Assembly: GCA_030063045.1 (NCBI GenBank)
Contig: JAQSEB010000050.1
Coordinates: 372,001 to 436,000 of the forward strand
Direction of reading: 5' to 3'
Source of the DNA: Pratylenchus scribneri
Lineage: Eukaryota > Nematoda > Chromadorea > Rhabditida > Pratylenchidae
DNA length: 64,000 nucleotides
Both the position numbers and the translations under genes were made by a program. Shown here piece after piece: positions 27,361-40,632 of this stretch. Within the stretch, counting starts at the first letter, position 1, and the number at the start of each line of letters is the position of its first letter. The notes below the pieces were generated by a model. It was not told the DNA's origin, searched no databases, and saw only the letters and a list, made by a program, of their open reading frames with translations.

Positions 27361-30300
27361 TCATGCATTTGGACGCATATAACGCAGGAAGTGGGTGTTG
27401 GTCATGCTCAGATAGTCGGTCAATTGCTGATGATTGCGGATTCCAGCGAATGTTGCTGACCCAATGCTCGCCCAAGTGTTGAAGTTGTTGCGTCCTCGTT
27501 TTGCCTGCAAATTTCATTGTTTAAACTGAATTTATTTTTGCAAAGCTTACGTATTCCTCGGCCACGAAAACGGGAGTTGGCAGTGAAGTCGGACTATAGA
27601 CGATCTGATGACCAAACTAGAAAAAAAATTCAGAATTAATAAAAAAAATTGTGTATAAAAATTACGCATAGAACATGGCAGATCATTTGGATCATGTCCA
27701 TGGAGAGATTGTTCTCATCGAGTAGAATATTGTATCGAGGCACCCGGGCAGTACCCTTAAATATCAATTTAAAAGTGATTATTAAGCCTAAAATGACCAA
27801 ATTAAAATTACCTGAATTGGACGATGTGAATTGAGGTAGAATTCGGTGTAATTCGGGCGAACAATTCCGGTGTCAACGACTGTTCCTGGATGGATGTTCT
27901 GTTCGGGCGATTTGAGCCGAGGATCAACGCGATTGGGGAACAGACGGATCGGCTGAAATATTGGCATTTTAATTTGATAAAATATAAATGTTTTTTTACC
28001 TGGCGTTTGTTGACCACAAAAAGAGAGACTTTGGCGTTGCAATTGATGTCGCGAAGGGCCTGCTTCACCAATGGAACTTGAAACTTGAGAAGCCCTTTGA
28101 ATGAGCCCTCATCAAGGCCGTTGTGAAAGAGAATGATGGACTTCCTAGAATTTTAGGGAACATTATTTTAAATAAAAAATTTAAACTAACGGAAATGCTT
28201 TTTCACGTAGGCAGAACTGGTTAGCACAGCGTTGGACAATCCAGGCTACCAAATCAATTCGAGCTTCACGAACAGGTTCCTAAAAAATATTTAAATATTT
28301 AAATTTTTAAATTTAATTTATTTTTCCAAACCTGGAAGACATAATCACCGACAAACTCGCAACGATTTTTCTTGCCAATATTCGCCGAAAACTATAAAAA
28401 TGGGTTTAGTATATTTTTACCATCAAATAAGACGCTTACCCCAATAACGGTTGGTGGATTTGGTTTGATTTGAGCGCCGTTGTTGCCACCATTTGTTGTA
28501 CTCTCTTTGGATGTCGATGTTTGAGGCTGAGGCCCATTATTGCTGCCGCCGCCATTTCCATTATTTCCGCCGCCATTCCCATTTGTCCCGCCGTTTGGTT
28601 TCGACCCATTTCCATTCTTTCCATTTTGGGCTCCATTTTGAGTTAGAGGGAAAAGGAGGAGGTCATCGTCGGATTTAATACGGAAACCGGCACCAGGGAT
28701 ATTTGCAGCAAAACCAATGTAGAGAACTTCATTACCGAAATATGTGCGCAATCTGCAAAAGAAATAATATTTTGAAGACCTAAATAAAGTAATAAAATTT
28801 ACTCTTGAGTTGGAAGAATTGATGGATGGAACAAATAATTCAGTCCGCCCATTTTGACATTGGTTTTGTGCACAATGTTGGCCATTGTATGGGTTTGGTG
28901 ACGTTCCACGAATTTTGTGATGGTCGAATTTCTGATGCCCTGAGTGATGACCTCCGTATGCTGTTCATAATATTTCATCGAATCTGAGAAAATAAAATTA
29001 GATAATAAAAATTAATTTGAAAACATACGATGGATCAAATCCTCACTATCCGGATGCGCAAAGAGAACAAATTCGTAGTTGTCCCGGACCAATCCGTTGA
29101 AGAGATCCTCAAAATTGATTTCTTTGCTGTTCATATAACGAATATCGTTGGGTGGTGCACATCGCATTCCCGTATGGGTCATTCGTCCATGCAAGCTTTC
29201 AACGAAATTGCTACAAAAGAAGGGTATTAAGATCATTAGAAATAATTAAAATTAACCGGAAAGTATCCGGATGAATTCCTTTCTTGTCACCATCAACCGA
29301 AATCGAAATGGCCAACCATTTTCCCACATTGGCAGGTACCAAATACTGATCAATGATTCCTTTCCAAGATGCTTCCGGCATGCGAGGTTTCTCCTTTTGT
29401 TCACGAGCAAATTCGATTTCGGGGTGAGGCAAAAGTCGGCCATTGACTTCCATCGGAGTGCGATTGAATTTGATTCCAGCGGCATCCGTCGGTGGATTGA
29501 CACCATCCAAACCAAGGGAAGGACGAACTTGATCGTTTTGCTGCATCAGCTTTGCCGGAGGGATGGCCGTGTGGCGAATCATTTGCTAAAAAGATTTGGA
29601 TTTTGATATAATTATTTTCGATACTTACGGCAATGGCAGCTGGCTCGTCTTGTTTGACGCGCTGATTGTCTTTAAAAAAAATAAAATTTATTAGATTTTA
29701 AAGCTAGTTTACCAAAAATTTTGAGGAGCTCCATTGGATAGTGCACATCTTCACCATTCGGTTTTTTTCGAACGACCAGTGGAAGATTTGGATGCCTAAA
29801 TTAGGCAATAAATTTTAAAAAAATTTTACTCTGACTTACTGAAGAGTGAGCCGATATCGCACCGTTTGGAAATAGTCCAGAATTGTAATTCGACGATCAC
29901 CATGTTGAATCTAAAATTAGAGTCAATAAAATTGAATACAAATTCAATTTACCGTTTGGGTTGAGCAGTCTTTTTCCGAAAGTTCTTTAACTTCAAATTT
30001 GAAGTTTTGGCCATGGGGACGATGAGTTGTGATCACCCAAATTCCTTAAAATGAACATTAACAATTAAATTTCCTAAATAAAATTCAAACCTTTGACTTT
30101 ATCTTCGACCTTTGCCTTCATTGCCAATACCGAACGATGGATATCTCCCGACTGCTCAAGCGTAGGCAAAACTTTCTCGGCAATTGTCATGTCAATGTTG
30201 ACGTGGAATGGAGACTACAAAAGAGTGGATCGGAATTATAATTTAAATTATTCAAATCTTAAACCTTCTTCACTTGAACAATCATTGCGTAATTGATGTC

Positions 30301-31415
30301 GCCATTTGGTGCTGAATTTAAATTAATTTTAATTAAAAAATGCACATAATAAAAACCAACCCGAAATTGGACGAACATTTTTGTGGACGCCAATTCCCAA
30401 AAAGGACGCGTTGCTTGGAAATTCAGGGCAATCTTCACGCGTAAAACGATAATCCGACGGCTGCATCATATAGAAAGCCGATGCAGAATAATTGACAAAG
30501 TTGGCACTAGAAAGTGAATTTTTCTTTAAAAATTATTTATTTTCTAATTTTCTTACGGGTCATTGAAGATGTTCTGTGATGTGGCAATGTTGAGGAATTG
30601 CTCAACCGAAGTGTCGGTCCGGTCCAAGTCCTTGTTCATAAGCGATGAGAAGTCGCCCAAAGTGAGTTGGAAATTCGGGTGAAATTGGGTGATCTTCAAT
30701 CGATATTGAGCAAATTCGTTCATCAAATCCTCGAACGGAATGAGAATGCGAATTTGTGCAGGAAGAAATGCAAAATCTTGGCTTTTCTAAAAAAATGTTT
30801 AAAAATGATTAATAGTAAAATATTTATTATTCTTACTGGATGAAGATTCATGTCATTGAGGGTGAAAAACAGACGCTGCAAATCGTAGTAATAGATGTTC
30901 TTGGTTTTGCTTGTTGTCATAAGGTGCTCAAGAAAAGCCTTGTAAACCCCCAAGCAAATGTAGCGACGTTCATATGTAGTATAGCTGAATGAATTAGAAA
31001 GTGTTTTTTAATTAAATTTAAATGAAAGCTTACTCTGAAAGACTTTGAGCAGTCAAAGTGATTTCGTGCCCATTTTGCCTGACTCCAACGATTTTGATTT
31101 CATATCGGTAGATCTTGACTTGCTTGAATGTGTCCAAATCGAGACGATGAAGCTAGAAAATAATCTTTTGAGTGGGATTTTTAATTATAATGCTTACATT
31201 AGTTTTCAATGCCACAATTGCTTGACCAACGGTTCCCGGTTCCTTCTCTGGCTGGATGGCTTCTTCTGCTGGTAGAACCTGAATTTCATTTGGTTAATTT
31301 GAAGCTCTTCAATAAAGCTTACATTGGCTTGACGAAGTATTTCTTCTGATCGCAATTTCGAAAAAGTACCCGCTCTAGATTGCTGTTGAGGTTGCTGAAT
31401 TATTGGTCCAGACAT
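27361..31415 (-). CDS. Argonaute of the nematode WAGO type, predicted slicer-inactive
   Basis: Small-RNA-guided silencing protein with N, PAZ and PIWI regions over many short exons. It starts MSGPIIQQPQQQSRAGTF at 31415 and ends YMRPNA at 27361. The C-terminal PIWI part is diagnostic: HPGTVVDTGIVRPNYTEFYL, NSHRPIQGTARVPRYNILL, VPRYNILLDENNLSMDMIQ, and SLPTPVFVAEEYAKRGR. Slicer Argonautes have Asp in the first catalytic strand and in the FxxDG motif. Here these read FSANIG (about 28380) and LFHNGLDEG (about 28120), so both Asp are replaced by Asn. In C. elegans, WAGOs of this kind bind 22G RNAs and silence by recruiting other factors rather than by cutting. A Gly/Asn-rich insert (about 28460-28640) sits just before the first catalytic strand. 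I assign the clade but not the orthologue. Confidence 0.9.
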
Positions 31416-32254
31416 TGCTATTTTCTCAATTTTATAACTTAATCTAAAAAATTAAAAAAAACTTAAGTAACGGTGTGATTATAAAACAAGGAAATTAGCT
31501 TATCCTAATGTTTTGAGCCTATTTCTTGCCCAACTATGAGGCTGAGTTTGCTTAAAATAAGCTTTGCTAGCCTGCAATTCTTTAAAATATTGACTAAATT
31601 TTGTCGGTTTAGAGTTTTCAGCGCAGCGGCAGCTATGAATGAAATTCTAATTAATTAGTGTTGTTAAGATAAGTCAAATTAATGGAGATTATTAAAATTA
31701 AATTAAACGCTAAGCCTATTGATTTATGAATTGAATGGAATGCTATTCAGGTATAATTTAGAACGATGAGATGAAGATGATTAACTAAATTATTGATTTA
31801 CACAGCGAATGTAACGGAATGAGTATTGAAATAGATTGAAGTAAGGAGTGGGGATGGGGAGCGGATTTCATTTCAACTTTCAACGTTCGCGTTCTCTTCT
31901 CATCTCACACGCTCACAACTCAAATCATAAATCATCTCAATCTCATCTCATCAATCGATTTCGAAATTTCGATTATTAAAAATATATGGTACTCAAACAT
32001 TCGCTTTAAAATTCTAAAATTAAAAAACTAATCCAGTACGTCTTTCTTAACATTTTCTAAAATTGGGAGGTTTTGGTTAATGAATTGGGCAAAAATTATG
32101 CTTAATAAATTCACCATCTTTAATAATGCCATATTTTCGACAAATTATTGAACAAAAAAATGTAGGATAATGTAAATTTTAAGTTATGTAATTTCCATTT
32201 TTTGTTGCTATGGCATGTTAAAATTATAAAATTTTAGAGAATATTAATTTATTT
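31416..32254. promoter_or_regulatory. Divergent promoter region, Argonaute / MIX23
   Basis: 839 bp between the start codons of two genes facing away from each other. It must include both promoters and 5' UTRs. It contains a stretch rich in TCTCATCTCA-type pyrimidine repeats around 31900-31960. No individual binding site can be supported. Confidence 0.5.
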
Positions 32255-32813
32255 ATGTCCGCAAAAAATAATAAGGAAGGAGGCCCCAATGGTGGATATA
32301 TTTGTCAGGATCATGGAGAATTCAAGGTTTTTTAATGGAAATTATAAATGTACCTTTAATTAATTTTACAGAGAATTATGGATAAAATGCGAATTGTTGA
32401 AGATAAAATTATACTTAGATTAAACTGTGAATTGCCAACCAATTCATTCAGCAAATCTTTGGACAAGAGGAAAATTTGTGAAGACATTCAAAAGCAGGTT
32501 TTAGTAGATATTTAAACTATAAATTAATTTTTATCTTTTAGCTCGTTATGACAAGAAAAATGCGTGAAGATTTGCTCAATAAATGTATTGATGAAAACAG
32601 TGAAATATTGAGGCAATCCCAGAATGAACCGGAAAGGATAAAAGATTTGAAGATGGCCCACGAAAATGTAAAAACGGGGGATTGGGTTAGCTATTTAATT
32701 TAAACTATTTTTAGTTACACCGACTGAAGGAGGAAAGTGATGTAGAAGATATTGTGCGGGTTCAAGCAGATAAAATCTTAACTGATCGATGCAGAAAAGA
32801 ATTGTTGCCATAA
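32255..32813 (+). CDS. MIX23 / CCDC58 family mitochondrial protein
   Basis: Small intermembrane-space protein family; yeast Mix23 affects mitochondrial protein import. Four exons can be joined: 32255-32326, 32372-32498, 32542-32668 and 32715-32813 (edges approximate). The product is about 140 residues, the family's usual size. It starts MSAKNNKEGG, then has YICQDHGEFKRIMDKMRIVE and LNCELPTNSFSKSLDKRKIC (human CCDC58 has VPTASFAGKIDASQTC at this place). It continues LNKCIDENSEIL and LHRLKEESDVEDIV and ends DRCRKELLP. Cysteines occur at the family positions. The gene converges with the WAC gene 288 bp downstream. Confidence 0.88.
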
Positions 32814-33101
32814 AATTACACATATCAAAGACTCATCTTATCTTTCAATTTTGATAGTGTCTATTGTCTACCAATTGTATTTTACCAATATAAAATAAAT
32901 ATTATTTTGATTTTATGAGTATTAATTACTTCATTGATGAATTAAAAATTTAATTTTAACATTTTTATTAGAGCATGTGATAAATAAAAAAAAAAGTGTA
33001 AATACCATAAAAAATGAAAAATTACAATGATATTAAGTATATGAGAATTATGAAGAAGGTCATTATTATGTGGAATACAAAAAATGTTCTCATCTTTTCT
33101 A

Positions 33102-35036
33102 CTATTGTCCTTTGGAATCAAGCTCTTGAATTCGCTGTCTGAGGGCGTACAAACGATTTTGCAGTAAATCCGTTCGCAATTCAGCAGCTCGCTCCAATGT
33201 TTGGATTGAATGAATGTCACGGTCCTAAAAAAATTTGATAAATTACAAATTTTTCCATTATCTCCCTTACCAATGCGAAAATGGATGTCATCTGTTTTGT
33301 GGTTCTTTCTGTGTGTTTTTTCACTTCATGGTTGAATGAGTCGAGGCCAATTGTTCGGCGATGTGCCGTCATTTCTGGTCGCCAATTTTTCAAGTATTTA
33401 TCTTCACGAAAACCTTAATTTGGATTACTAAAAATGTTTTATTCTTATAAAACCTTCAATTAATGGATGTTTTTCAATGAGCGACGGTTTAGTTTCGACC
33501 GTCCCAGCTTCCGTTGATGTTGGTGGAGTGGTCGATGATGTTGTTGTGGCTTTCCCATTGCTGGCATTTGTACTATTTCCAATGCCAAATTGTTGTTGAT
33601 TCCTCTGTTGTTGATCTTTTAAGGCGGCCAAAGCCAATGCACTTGTATTAATCGAATTCAAAGGGCGCGGTTTTGGCGTCGTCCCGGCCAACAATGGACT
33701 TTGTTGTTGCTGCGGTTGTTGAGAGTATTTTCCCCCTCCTTTTTGGTCCGAACTGTTGTTAAAGGGTGAAGCGGAAGAAAACTTCGTTGGTGAAGAAGAA
33801 TGATTTTGATGATCTCGATTGGCATTGACATTATTTCGATCGGTTGTAATTGATTGGGTAGACGTGGAATGGAATGGCCGTTTGTTCAGTGCAGTCGGTG
33901 AATTCATTGGTTGATGGAAATGATGAGAAGTGCCAAATGAACCGCTGCCGGTGCTTCGATGATCGCCGCGTTCATCTTAAAAATTAATTTAGAAAAAGCT
34001 TCAAAATTAAATATGGGATCATTTAAAAACTACTGTGAATGTATAAAAATCTATTAAAGTGGAAATGAAGCCCGAAAGAAATTATTGTCATCTGAATGGA
34101 TTCGAACCCGAGACCTAGAAGTGAAGGGTCTCTCCTTTAAACTTTTTTCGCTAAAATATTATTATGACCCTAACTAACATAAATCTAGTGGATAATGTTA
34201 ATATAATGTCTTAATTTCATTTAATGATCCCAACCTCCCAGGACCTACCCATTTTTTGATGATGAATTTCATTTTGATGAGAAGTGCTCGACACGCCCGC
34301 TTCCATGCCGCCGCTTGTTGCTGTGCTCGCTTGGTGTGTAGCACTTATTGGTTTCTTTCCGCTGTCAGAAGAAGCAATGCTTGTTATTTTTGCCATCCCA
34401 TCTTCGTTTAATTTCTGTCGTTTTGTGGCAATTAAACCTGGCGACTCTGATGATGAATTTCGTGCCGATGTATTGGATGACAATTTGTTCACAGCGATGT
34501 CCGCTTTAAGCTGTTGTTGACTAGAAGAAGAGTGCGCAGTATTCGATAGACGTTGATGATGAGCAAAATTGGATGAAGAAGATGAAGAATGCGGTGGTGG
34601 TTGCTGACGATGTGATTGTTGCGATGAATGGGCGTGAACAACTTTTTGTGCCATCGATGATGTTGGAGAGACTAAAATTGGCATCTAGTTTTTTTTTTAT
34701 TCGATTAAATAAACCTTTATCAATTGGTGTTCGTCCACTGCCGCCATTCTTCGCTGCCGTTGGAGTGGATGATGAAGTGGAGGAGCGCATTTTCTCCGCT
34801 TGTTTCCATTCAGCTGGTTTGTCCCATTGTGAAACATTGTTTGCACTGTTGTAGTAATATCTATAACAAATAAATTATATTTAGAAGTTAATAAATTTAT
34901 AAAGAACCTTTTTCCTGATGAACTAATTTGTTCGGTCCATGTGCCAACTTTATTTAGCCGTGGCGTGGTTGATTGCGCTTCCTGTTTTAAAACCGAAATA
35001 TTATAATTTGAATAGAAAAACTTAATTACTAACCAT
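33102..35036 (-). CDS. WAC-like WW-domain adaptor with coiled coil
   Basis: Nuclear adaptor; in other animals WAC links RNA polymerase II to the RNF20/40 histone H2B ubiquitin ligase and also acts in autophagy and mTOR signalling. The start codon stands alone before an intron (35036-35034). It is followed by TPRLNKVGTWTEQISSSGKR and the WW core VSQWDKPAEWKQ (about 34800-34970), close to the human WAC sequence around SEHISSSGKKYYYN. A long Ser/Gln-rich disordered stretch fills 33460-34690. The C-terminal helix, LKNWRPEMTAHRRTIGLDS and then LQNRLYALRQRIQELDSKGQ, matches the conserved WAC coiled coil. A SINE-like copy lies in the intron near 34.1 kb. The WW domain alone would be weak evidence, but the N- and C-terminal matches together make WAC likely. 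Confidence 0.82.
34030..34140 (-). repeat. tRNA-derived SINE-like copy in a WAC intron
   Basis: On the minus strand: GAGACCCTT, AGGTCTCGGGTTCGAATCC with the B box at about 34098-34108, GACAATAATTTCTTTCGGGC, then TTTTTATACATTC. It follows the same block order as the copies near 2.2, 37.4, 38.2 and 45.4 kb and is sense to WAC. Confidence 0.65.
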
Positions 35037-35574
35037 TTTATCTTCAATAGTCAATGAAGTCGTGCGGCGGGATATTTTAATTTAACAGTATTTCAGAGGA
35101 TTAATAAAATGTTATTAATGGGCTTCTTTAACAATCTGAAAAAATAAATTCATTTAATCGAATGTGTTAAATATTAATGTTAATTTTTGTTTTGATATGT
35201 GATGTTGACGTGGTTTTGAATTTTATTTATAGAAAATTTCGGTATGCATTGTGGCAGGGAGGGTGACTCTTAATTTTATAGTCTAATTCTTAAGGTAAAG
35301 GTTTAAATTGAGGCATGTTTTTAAAGCTGGCTATAGGGTTTCTAAAGAAAATTTTACCAACCTTTACTTTTGCAAATTGCCGACGTAAACCTAACCAATA
35401 GATTCTGCTTTATACATATGGTCCAATTTATTAGTTCTATTTTTAATTTTTTTTTATTATATTTATATTGAATTCACTTGGAAATTTTTAATTAATTAAA
35501 TGCATTTACATTAATCAATAAAAAAATAATTATTAAGAAAAGAACCTTATTTATATATAAAAAAAATCATAAAT

Positions 35575-38500
35575 TTATTCAATAAATTTATTAAAAGGAA
35601 TAATGATTGGAAGTGATATTCTTGAATTCACCGGATTTTCTTTGACAATTTGAGCATCTTTTGACGAGGATAAAAACTTTCTCCAAAGAGGTGATTGTTC
35701 CAATAAAAGTATTGCGCCTTGTATGAGAGCAAGAGGATCCAAAAATTCTCGTTTTTTCTTATTTTGAACTGTAAGAAATTAAATAGTTTAAATAGAAGGA
35801 TATTTTAGTGAACCTGAAGTTTCTGACATTGCTGAAAACCTGAGTATGATGGAAAGGAGGAAAAAATGGCATTTTGCATTTTTCATATGGACAAGCTGAA
35901 TTTGAATTCATTCATAAAAATTTAAAAATAAAATCCCACCTTTGGCATCAATCCGCGAAGTTCAGTGGGCAGAATGGCGATTAATTCACGGAATTTTTTG
36001 TATTCATCCTCTTGTGATGGTGGATCATTGACCAATTCAAGCGATCTTTAAAAATGTTAAATTAAATTTTTTGATTATTATATTTATTTTTCTATCCCAA
36101 TTCCCAACCTAAACGAAAAATGCCATAAAAATCAGTGCTAACCTCCTCAAAGTTATTCCAGCTTTATGGACGACGCCGAGCTGGATTTGTGCTTCGGCTT
36201 CCAAAAACATTTGCAAATTGGTTAAAAGTAAATGAATTTGCCCAATTTTTGCCATCAAATGGAATAAATCTCGGTTTGGACCATCAAGGGAAAAATCGGT
36301 GGAAGAATTGAGAAATTGTTGCATTTTGTTTGGATTTTTTGTGAAGAAGTCAGGAAATTGCATCGAAGTTGTGCCAATTCGTTTGTGCAAAATTTTTGTA
36401 ATTTCTTGAATTTCTTTGTCCAAAACAAGGCCGAATAATTTTCCAAGTGCGAAAAGCATCCAAGACTGCAAAGGGATTTTAGATTTAGATTGTTGGGTTA
36501 GGATGGAAATAAAAATTAATAGTTAAATTTCCTTTTTTTGAGGTTTTGGAAACCTATTTTGGCAAATTTCACTAACTAGCTTTAAGCTTATATAGTGACC
36601 CATTTGCGGTTTATTGCCACCTAAAAATCCACTCCCTACTAATTTATTTAACAATTTTAAATGCACTCATTTTACATTTTAAATTGATTTATTTTTCTAC
36701 TAACCTCAAGGCAAGCAAATGCTGTATGCGTGAATTGTATGCCGACTCCTTCCAATGCCGACCGCCAGGCATTTTCCATTCGATTGTAAATACATCTTTA
36801 AAAAAATAAATACAAAATACAAATCTTCTTTTTCAATAAATAATTTTCTCACCCGGTTGGTCTCGTTGCAAAAATGGCAAAATCAAAAAATCGAAAAATG
36901 TTCATTTCCGGTATTGAAGGTGAAATTGCGATTGCTGTTGAAGATGGAATTGTTGCTTTCTGCAAGTGTAAAAATTAAAAAAAAAATTAAAAATGTTTTT
37001 ACCGTCCTAATTTGTGCAAATTTATTTGCCAAATTTCTTTTCACTTCCAATTGAAGTTGTTCAGCCCAAATTTGGAGGCCATCCCGAATGCCAACATGGT
37101 CGCAGACAAAGAGGAATGCTTTTCGGAATTGTTGCAATTGAAATTGTTGAGATTGAAGGGAATTGAACACTGAAGATGAGGCCCCTGAAGTGATTGTGGA
37201 ATTGGAAGAAAGAATGGCAGAAAGACGATTCTGTAAAGGAAAATGAATTAATTAATGGATGTAAAAACTTTATTTTTTATTTCAATTATATATATCGTTT
37301 TGAAATGTACTATAGAGTGTATAAAAAATTGTAAAAATGTTAAATAATTTCGAAAAAAAAATATTGGCCTCTGAATGGATTCGAACCCGAGACCTAAATT
37401 TTCTTAAGGGTCCCCTGCTGGATCAGATTTCAAATTTTTTTGGGTAAAATCCTATTTATTTAGAAAAAATTTGTTAGAAAATGACTAAAATATTGTTAAT
37501 AATAAATTTACAAACTTTCAATTCGTCGCGCAATCCATCGCATAGCAATGCCCTCGGATGAATTTGAACATCACCCAATTGTTTCGAACAAGTATTGGCA
37601 ATGCCCAATGCCAATTTCGATATTTTATAAGTCAATTCCGACAGTTTTCGCCTCCTTGGAAAATCCGCAAATTCTTTGATTCGTGCCTTCTCCACGAAAA
37701 CAGAATTGTTTGAATCGGTGGAGAAAAGTTGATGGAGTTTTGCCATTTCATCGAAAATTGCACGGGGAATAGCCTAAAAAATTAAATAATAATTTATTTC
37801 ACAAATAATTCACCTGAATGACGGAACGCAATCGAAGCTCCAAAACTTTATAATAGAATGAGGCCAGCCTTTTTTGCCGTTCATTGCCGGCTTTCATCCC
37901 TCCATAAATCATTATTGGAATTGAATTGGCAATTTTGAGGAAAATATATTTGACAGAGAGTGCATCTTCCCTCAGCAATTCTTCCATTTGCAATCGATGA
38001 TCATCCACAAAACTGTGTTAAAATTTTTTAAATGTTTTTTTTTAATTTATTAAATTTTCTTATAAATTGCCAAAACTATAATATTTTTTTTGTTAAAACT
38101 TCTATATTTCGATTAGAAATGTACGGCAGAATGTATAAAAATGCATTAAAAAGTGACTATAAATGTCTGGAAAAATTATCATCCTCGGAGCGGATTCGAA
38201 CCCGAGACCTAATTTTTCCAAAGTTAAGTGTTAACCACCTAAATAAATATGTCGAATCGGTGCGACTAGTCAATTCCTCCATTGCTTTCTCATCCAAAGC
38301 ACAAACATTTTGAAGTCGTTGTAAATCGGCATGGGCCAGCAGAAATGATTGATTGAGGATTATTTGTTGTTGATCCGCCACAGTCCCGTCCATTTGATGT
38401 TGACGGAATTCGGCAATTCGCGTTTGAATATGTTCAATTTGTTGAAGAGAATCCGCCCCTCCCGGATTTGTAACATTCATTTGCTCAATGTTGGTCCGGA

Positions 38501-40212
38501 TCGAGTCCAACCAGGCGATAATTCGCTCTGAAAAATTTATATGTAAATTAGTATTTATTTAATTTAAAATTAACCTGTCCTCCTATTTGCAAAATTGTTG
38601 GCCGGAGAATTTCGCAAAAATGCCAATATTTGGGCAAAATTATCCACAATTTTTTGCTTCAATTTGTTCACACTTTCTTCCCGATTTGCGCGTAAATGGG
38701 CAGAGCATTGTCGATATTTGAATTCAAAATTGGCCAATTCCTTCAATCCGCTCAACAATTCTTTTTGGATATTCTCTTTTGGCATCAAATTGGATAATTT
38801 TTTGTTTTTCGCAGTAAAATCATCTAAAAATATTTCGAAAATATGTAAAAATGAACTAAAATTTGGTACCTGGAGTGGAATGCAAAATCAACCATTTCAA
38901 CCGGCCATTCAGCTCAATCATTAATTTCTTGTATTCACCGAACATTTCCAACGATAAAAGACCGGATGGCAGTGGGGAATGACGAATTGAGCGCAAATAT
39001 TCAGTGGTCAATTTTGGTGCTTGGCAAAGTTCAATGGAATTGGAAAGGGCGGCATTGGCTGCTTTGAAACGTTCCCATTTTTCGTATAAATTTACTGAAT
39101 AAAAATAAAATCAATATGGATATCATAGAAAAATTCTTGTAGTTTTTTAATATCCAAAAAATTTTAATTTAAAATTTGCATATTAATTTGATTATTTAGC
39201 TAATAATTCTCATTTGATAATCCAAACCTCTGAAATCAATATGCATATGGAGTATCCATCGATCCACAAAAAAATTATCAATAATTTGTCGCATATTGGA
39301 AAATTTATTCTGCAATGTTTCATGTTTTTGTTCGAAATAAAGGCAAACATAAATGCAATTTTCCATCCATCCATTGCGAGGACCCTTCAAAATATTCAAG
39401 AATATATTTTATTTATTCGCCCCAATTCTAACCTTGTAAAATCGAAGAAAATTCAAAGTTTGGTTGAGAAAATGATCATCCAAATCCAAAGATGTTAAAC
39501 ATGTTTCGAATGGCTCACGTCGATTTCGCAGTAAATCCACCAAAGTTTGCAATTTTGAAGGTTCATCAAAATCAATCCTGAAGAATTATTTTATTTTTGT
39601 AAATTGCATAAACCAACTTTAGCCTGTAAATTGCAACAAAAATGCGCTCTCTTACATTTCCAGGGAATTTGAAATCGAGAAGAAGCAGAAGCAATCCAAG
39701 TAAATAAAGCAATTGGGCACAAAACAATTCGAATTCTTCCAGCCTTTTTAATCGCTCAAAATGTTCTCGATGAATGAGAAAATCGGCGGTGAAACTAAAA
39801 TGAATTTATTTTTTGTTAAAAAGAATTTGACTTACTTGACAAAATCGTTGATAAATGAGCATAATTTATTCAAAAATTTGGCAAAATTCTTTAAAAATGG
39901 CGAAAATGTTGAATAAAATTTTTCTTCCAATTGTCGACCTTCCTAAAATTGTATTTTGGAAAATTAAATTTTTTGCAAAAATATAACCTCCGTCCGTTCT
40001 GTAAAATTTTCAATGATTTCTCGATCCGCAAAATAGGAAAAATCGATAAGCAATTTGGAAAATTGGCTTGATTGTGGATTGAAAAAGTCGACAGGTGTAA
40101 TTAAAGAGAGGCGATACAATTCAGCCAAAAGGGAATTCCCATTTAGAATTTGATGGTCAAATAATTTTATGGAATGGCCAATTTGATTTTTATGCATTTT
40201 TGCATATTCCAT
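35575..40212 (-). CDS. WASH complex subunit strumpellin (WASHC5)
   Basis: Large helical subunit of the WASH complex, which activates Arp2/3 on endosomes for cargo sorting. The minus strand starts MEYAKMHKNQIGHSIKLFDH at 40212 and runs GNSLLAELYRLSLITPVDFF and LLIDFSYFADREII, where human strumpellin has GNAIIAELLRLSEFIP and IIFDFSYFKGPEL. Later conserved parts are YFEQKHETLQNKFSNMRQII, NFFVDRWILHMHIDFR, VNLYEKWERFKAANAAL, KLSELTYKISKLALGI, DVQIHPRALLCDGLRDEL, FVCDHVGIRDGLQIWAEQ and LGKLFGLVLDKEIQEITKIL. The stop is at 35575-35577. Divergence from the human protein is high, but order and length class agree. Two SINE-like copies lie in introns near 37.4 and 38.2 kb. The exon edge next to the second one (about 38240-38270) is uncertain. 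Confidence 0.88.
37305..37430 (-). repeat. tRNA-derived SINE-like copy in a strumpellin intron
   Basis: On the minus strand: GGGGACCCTTAA, AGGTCTCGGGTTCGAATCC (B box at about 37378-37387), CAATATTTTTTTTTCG and TTTTTATACACTC. It is sense to the host gene. Confidence 0.65.
38100..38255 (-). repeat. tRNA-derived SINE-like copy in a strumpellin intron
   Basis: The fullest copy seen. On the minus strand it has an A-box-like AGGTGGTTAACACTTAAC, then AGGTCTCGGGTTCGAATCC (B box 38191-38200), GCTCCGAGGATGATAATTT and the tail block TTTTTATACATTC. The left edge abuts a strumpellin exon, so the exon end may have shifted into the repeat. Confidence 0.65.
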
Positions 40213-40632
40213 TTTAATCTGCTAATTATTTGATTTAATATATGAAATTATAATTAGTTAAAAAGAATTAAAATTGGATTTGAACCATAATAAATTATTT
40301 ATGGGAAAATGAAGGCATAGTAATTAGTAATTAAATTATGAATTAATAAATATTTCATGCTAAAAAAGAATTGCAAATTTCCATTATATTTTAAAGTATT
40401 TTACTGGATTAATAAAATTAACATTTTTAACAAAATTAAATTGCATTAATTCGAATTTATACGATATTTATTCCTGAATTATAATTATGGGTCAAAAATG
40501 ATTTTGATTATTGATGGAACAAAGCAGAGGGCGTTTCAGATTTAAGATGGAGATATTTGAAATTGTGGGGGAATATAAGGCCTAAATTATGTCATTTATA
40601 TTTGAAGCTCTTCTTCGTTCTTGTCCATCCAT

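Noticed and set aside
36883..37170. Alternative plus- and minus-strand frames over the strumpellin exons
   Set aside because: They are read-throughs of true exons into introns or shadows on the opposite strand; the strumpellin reading explains them.
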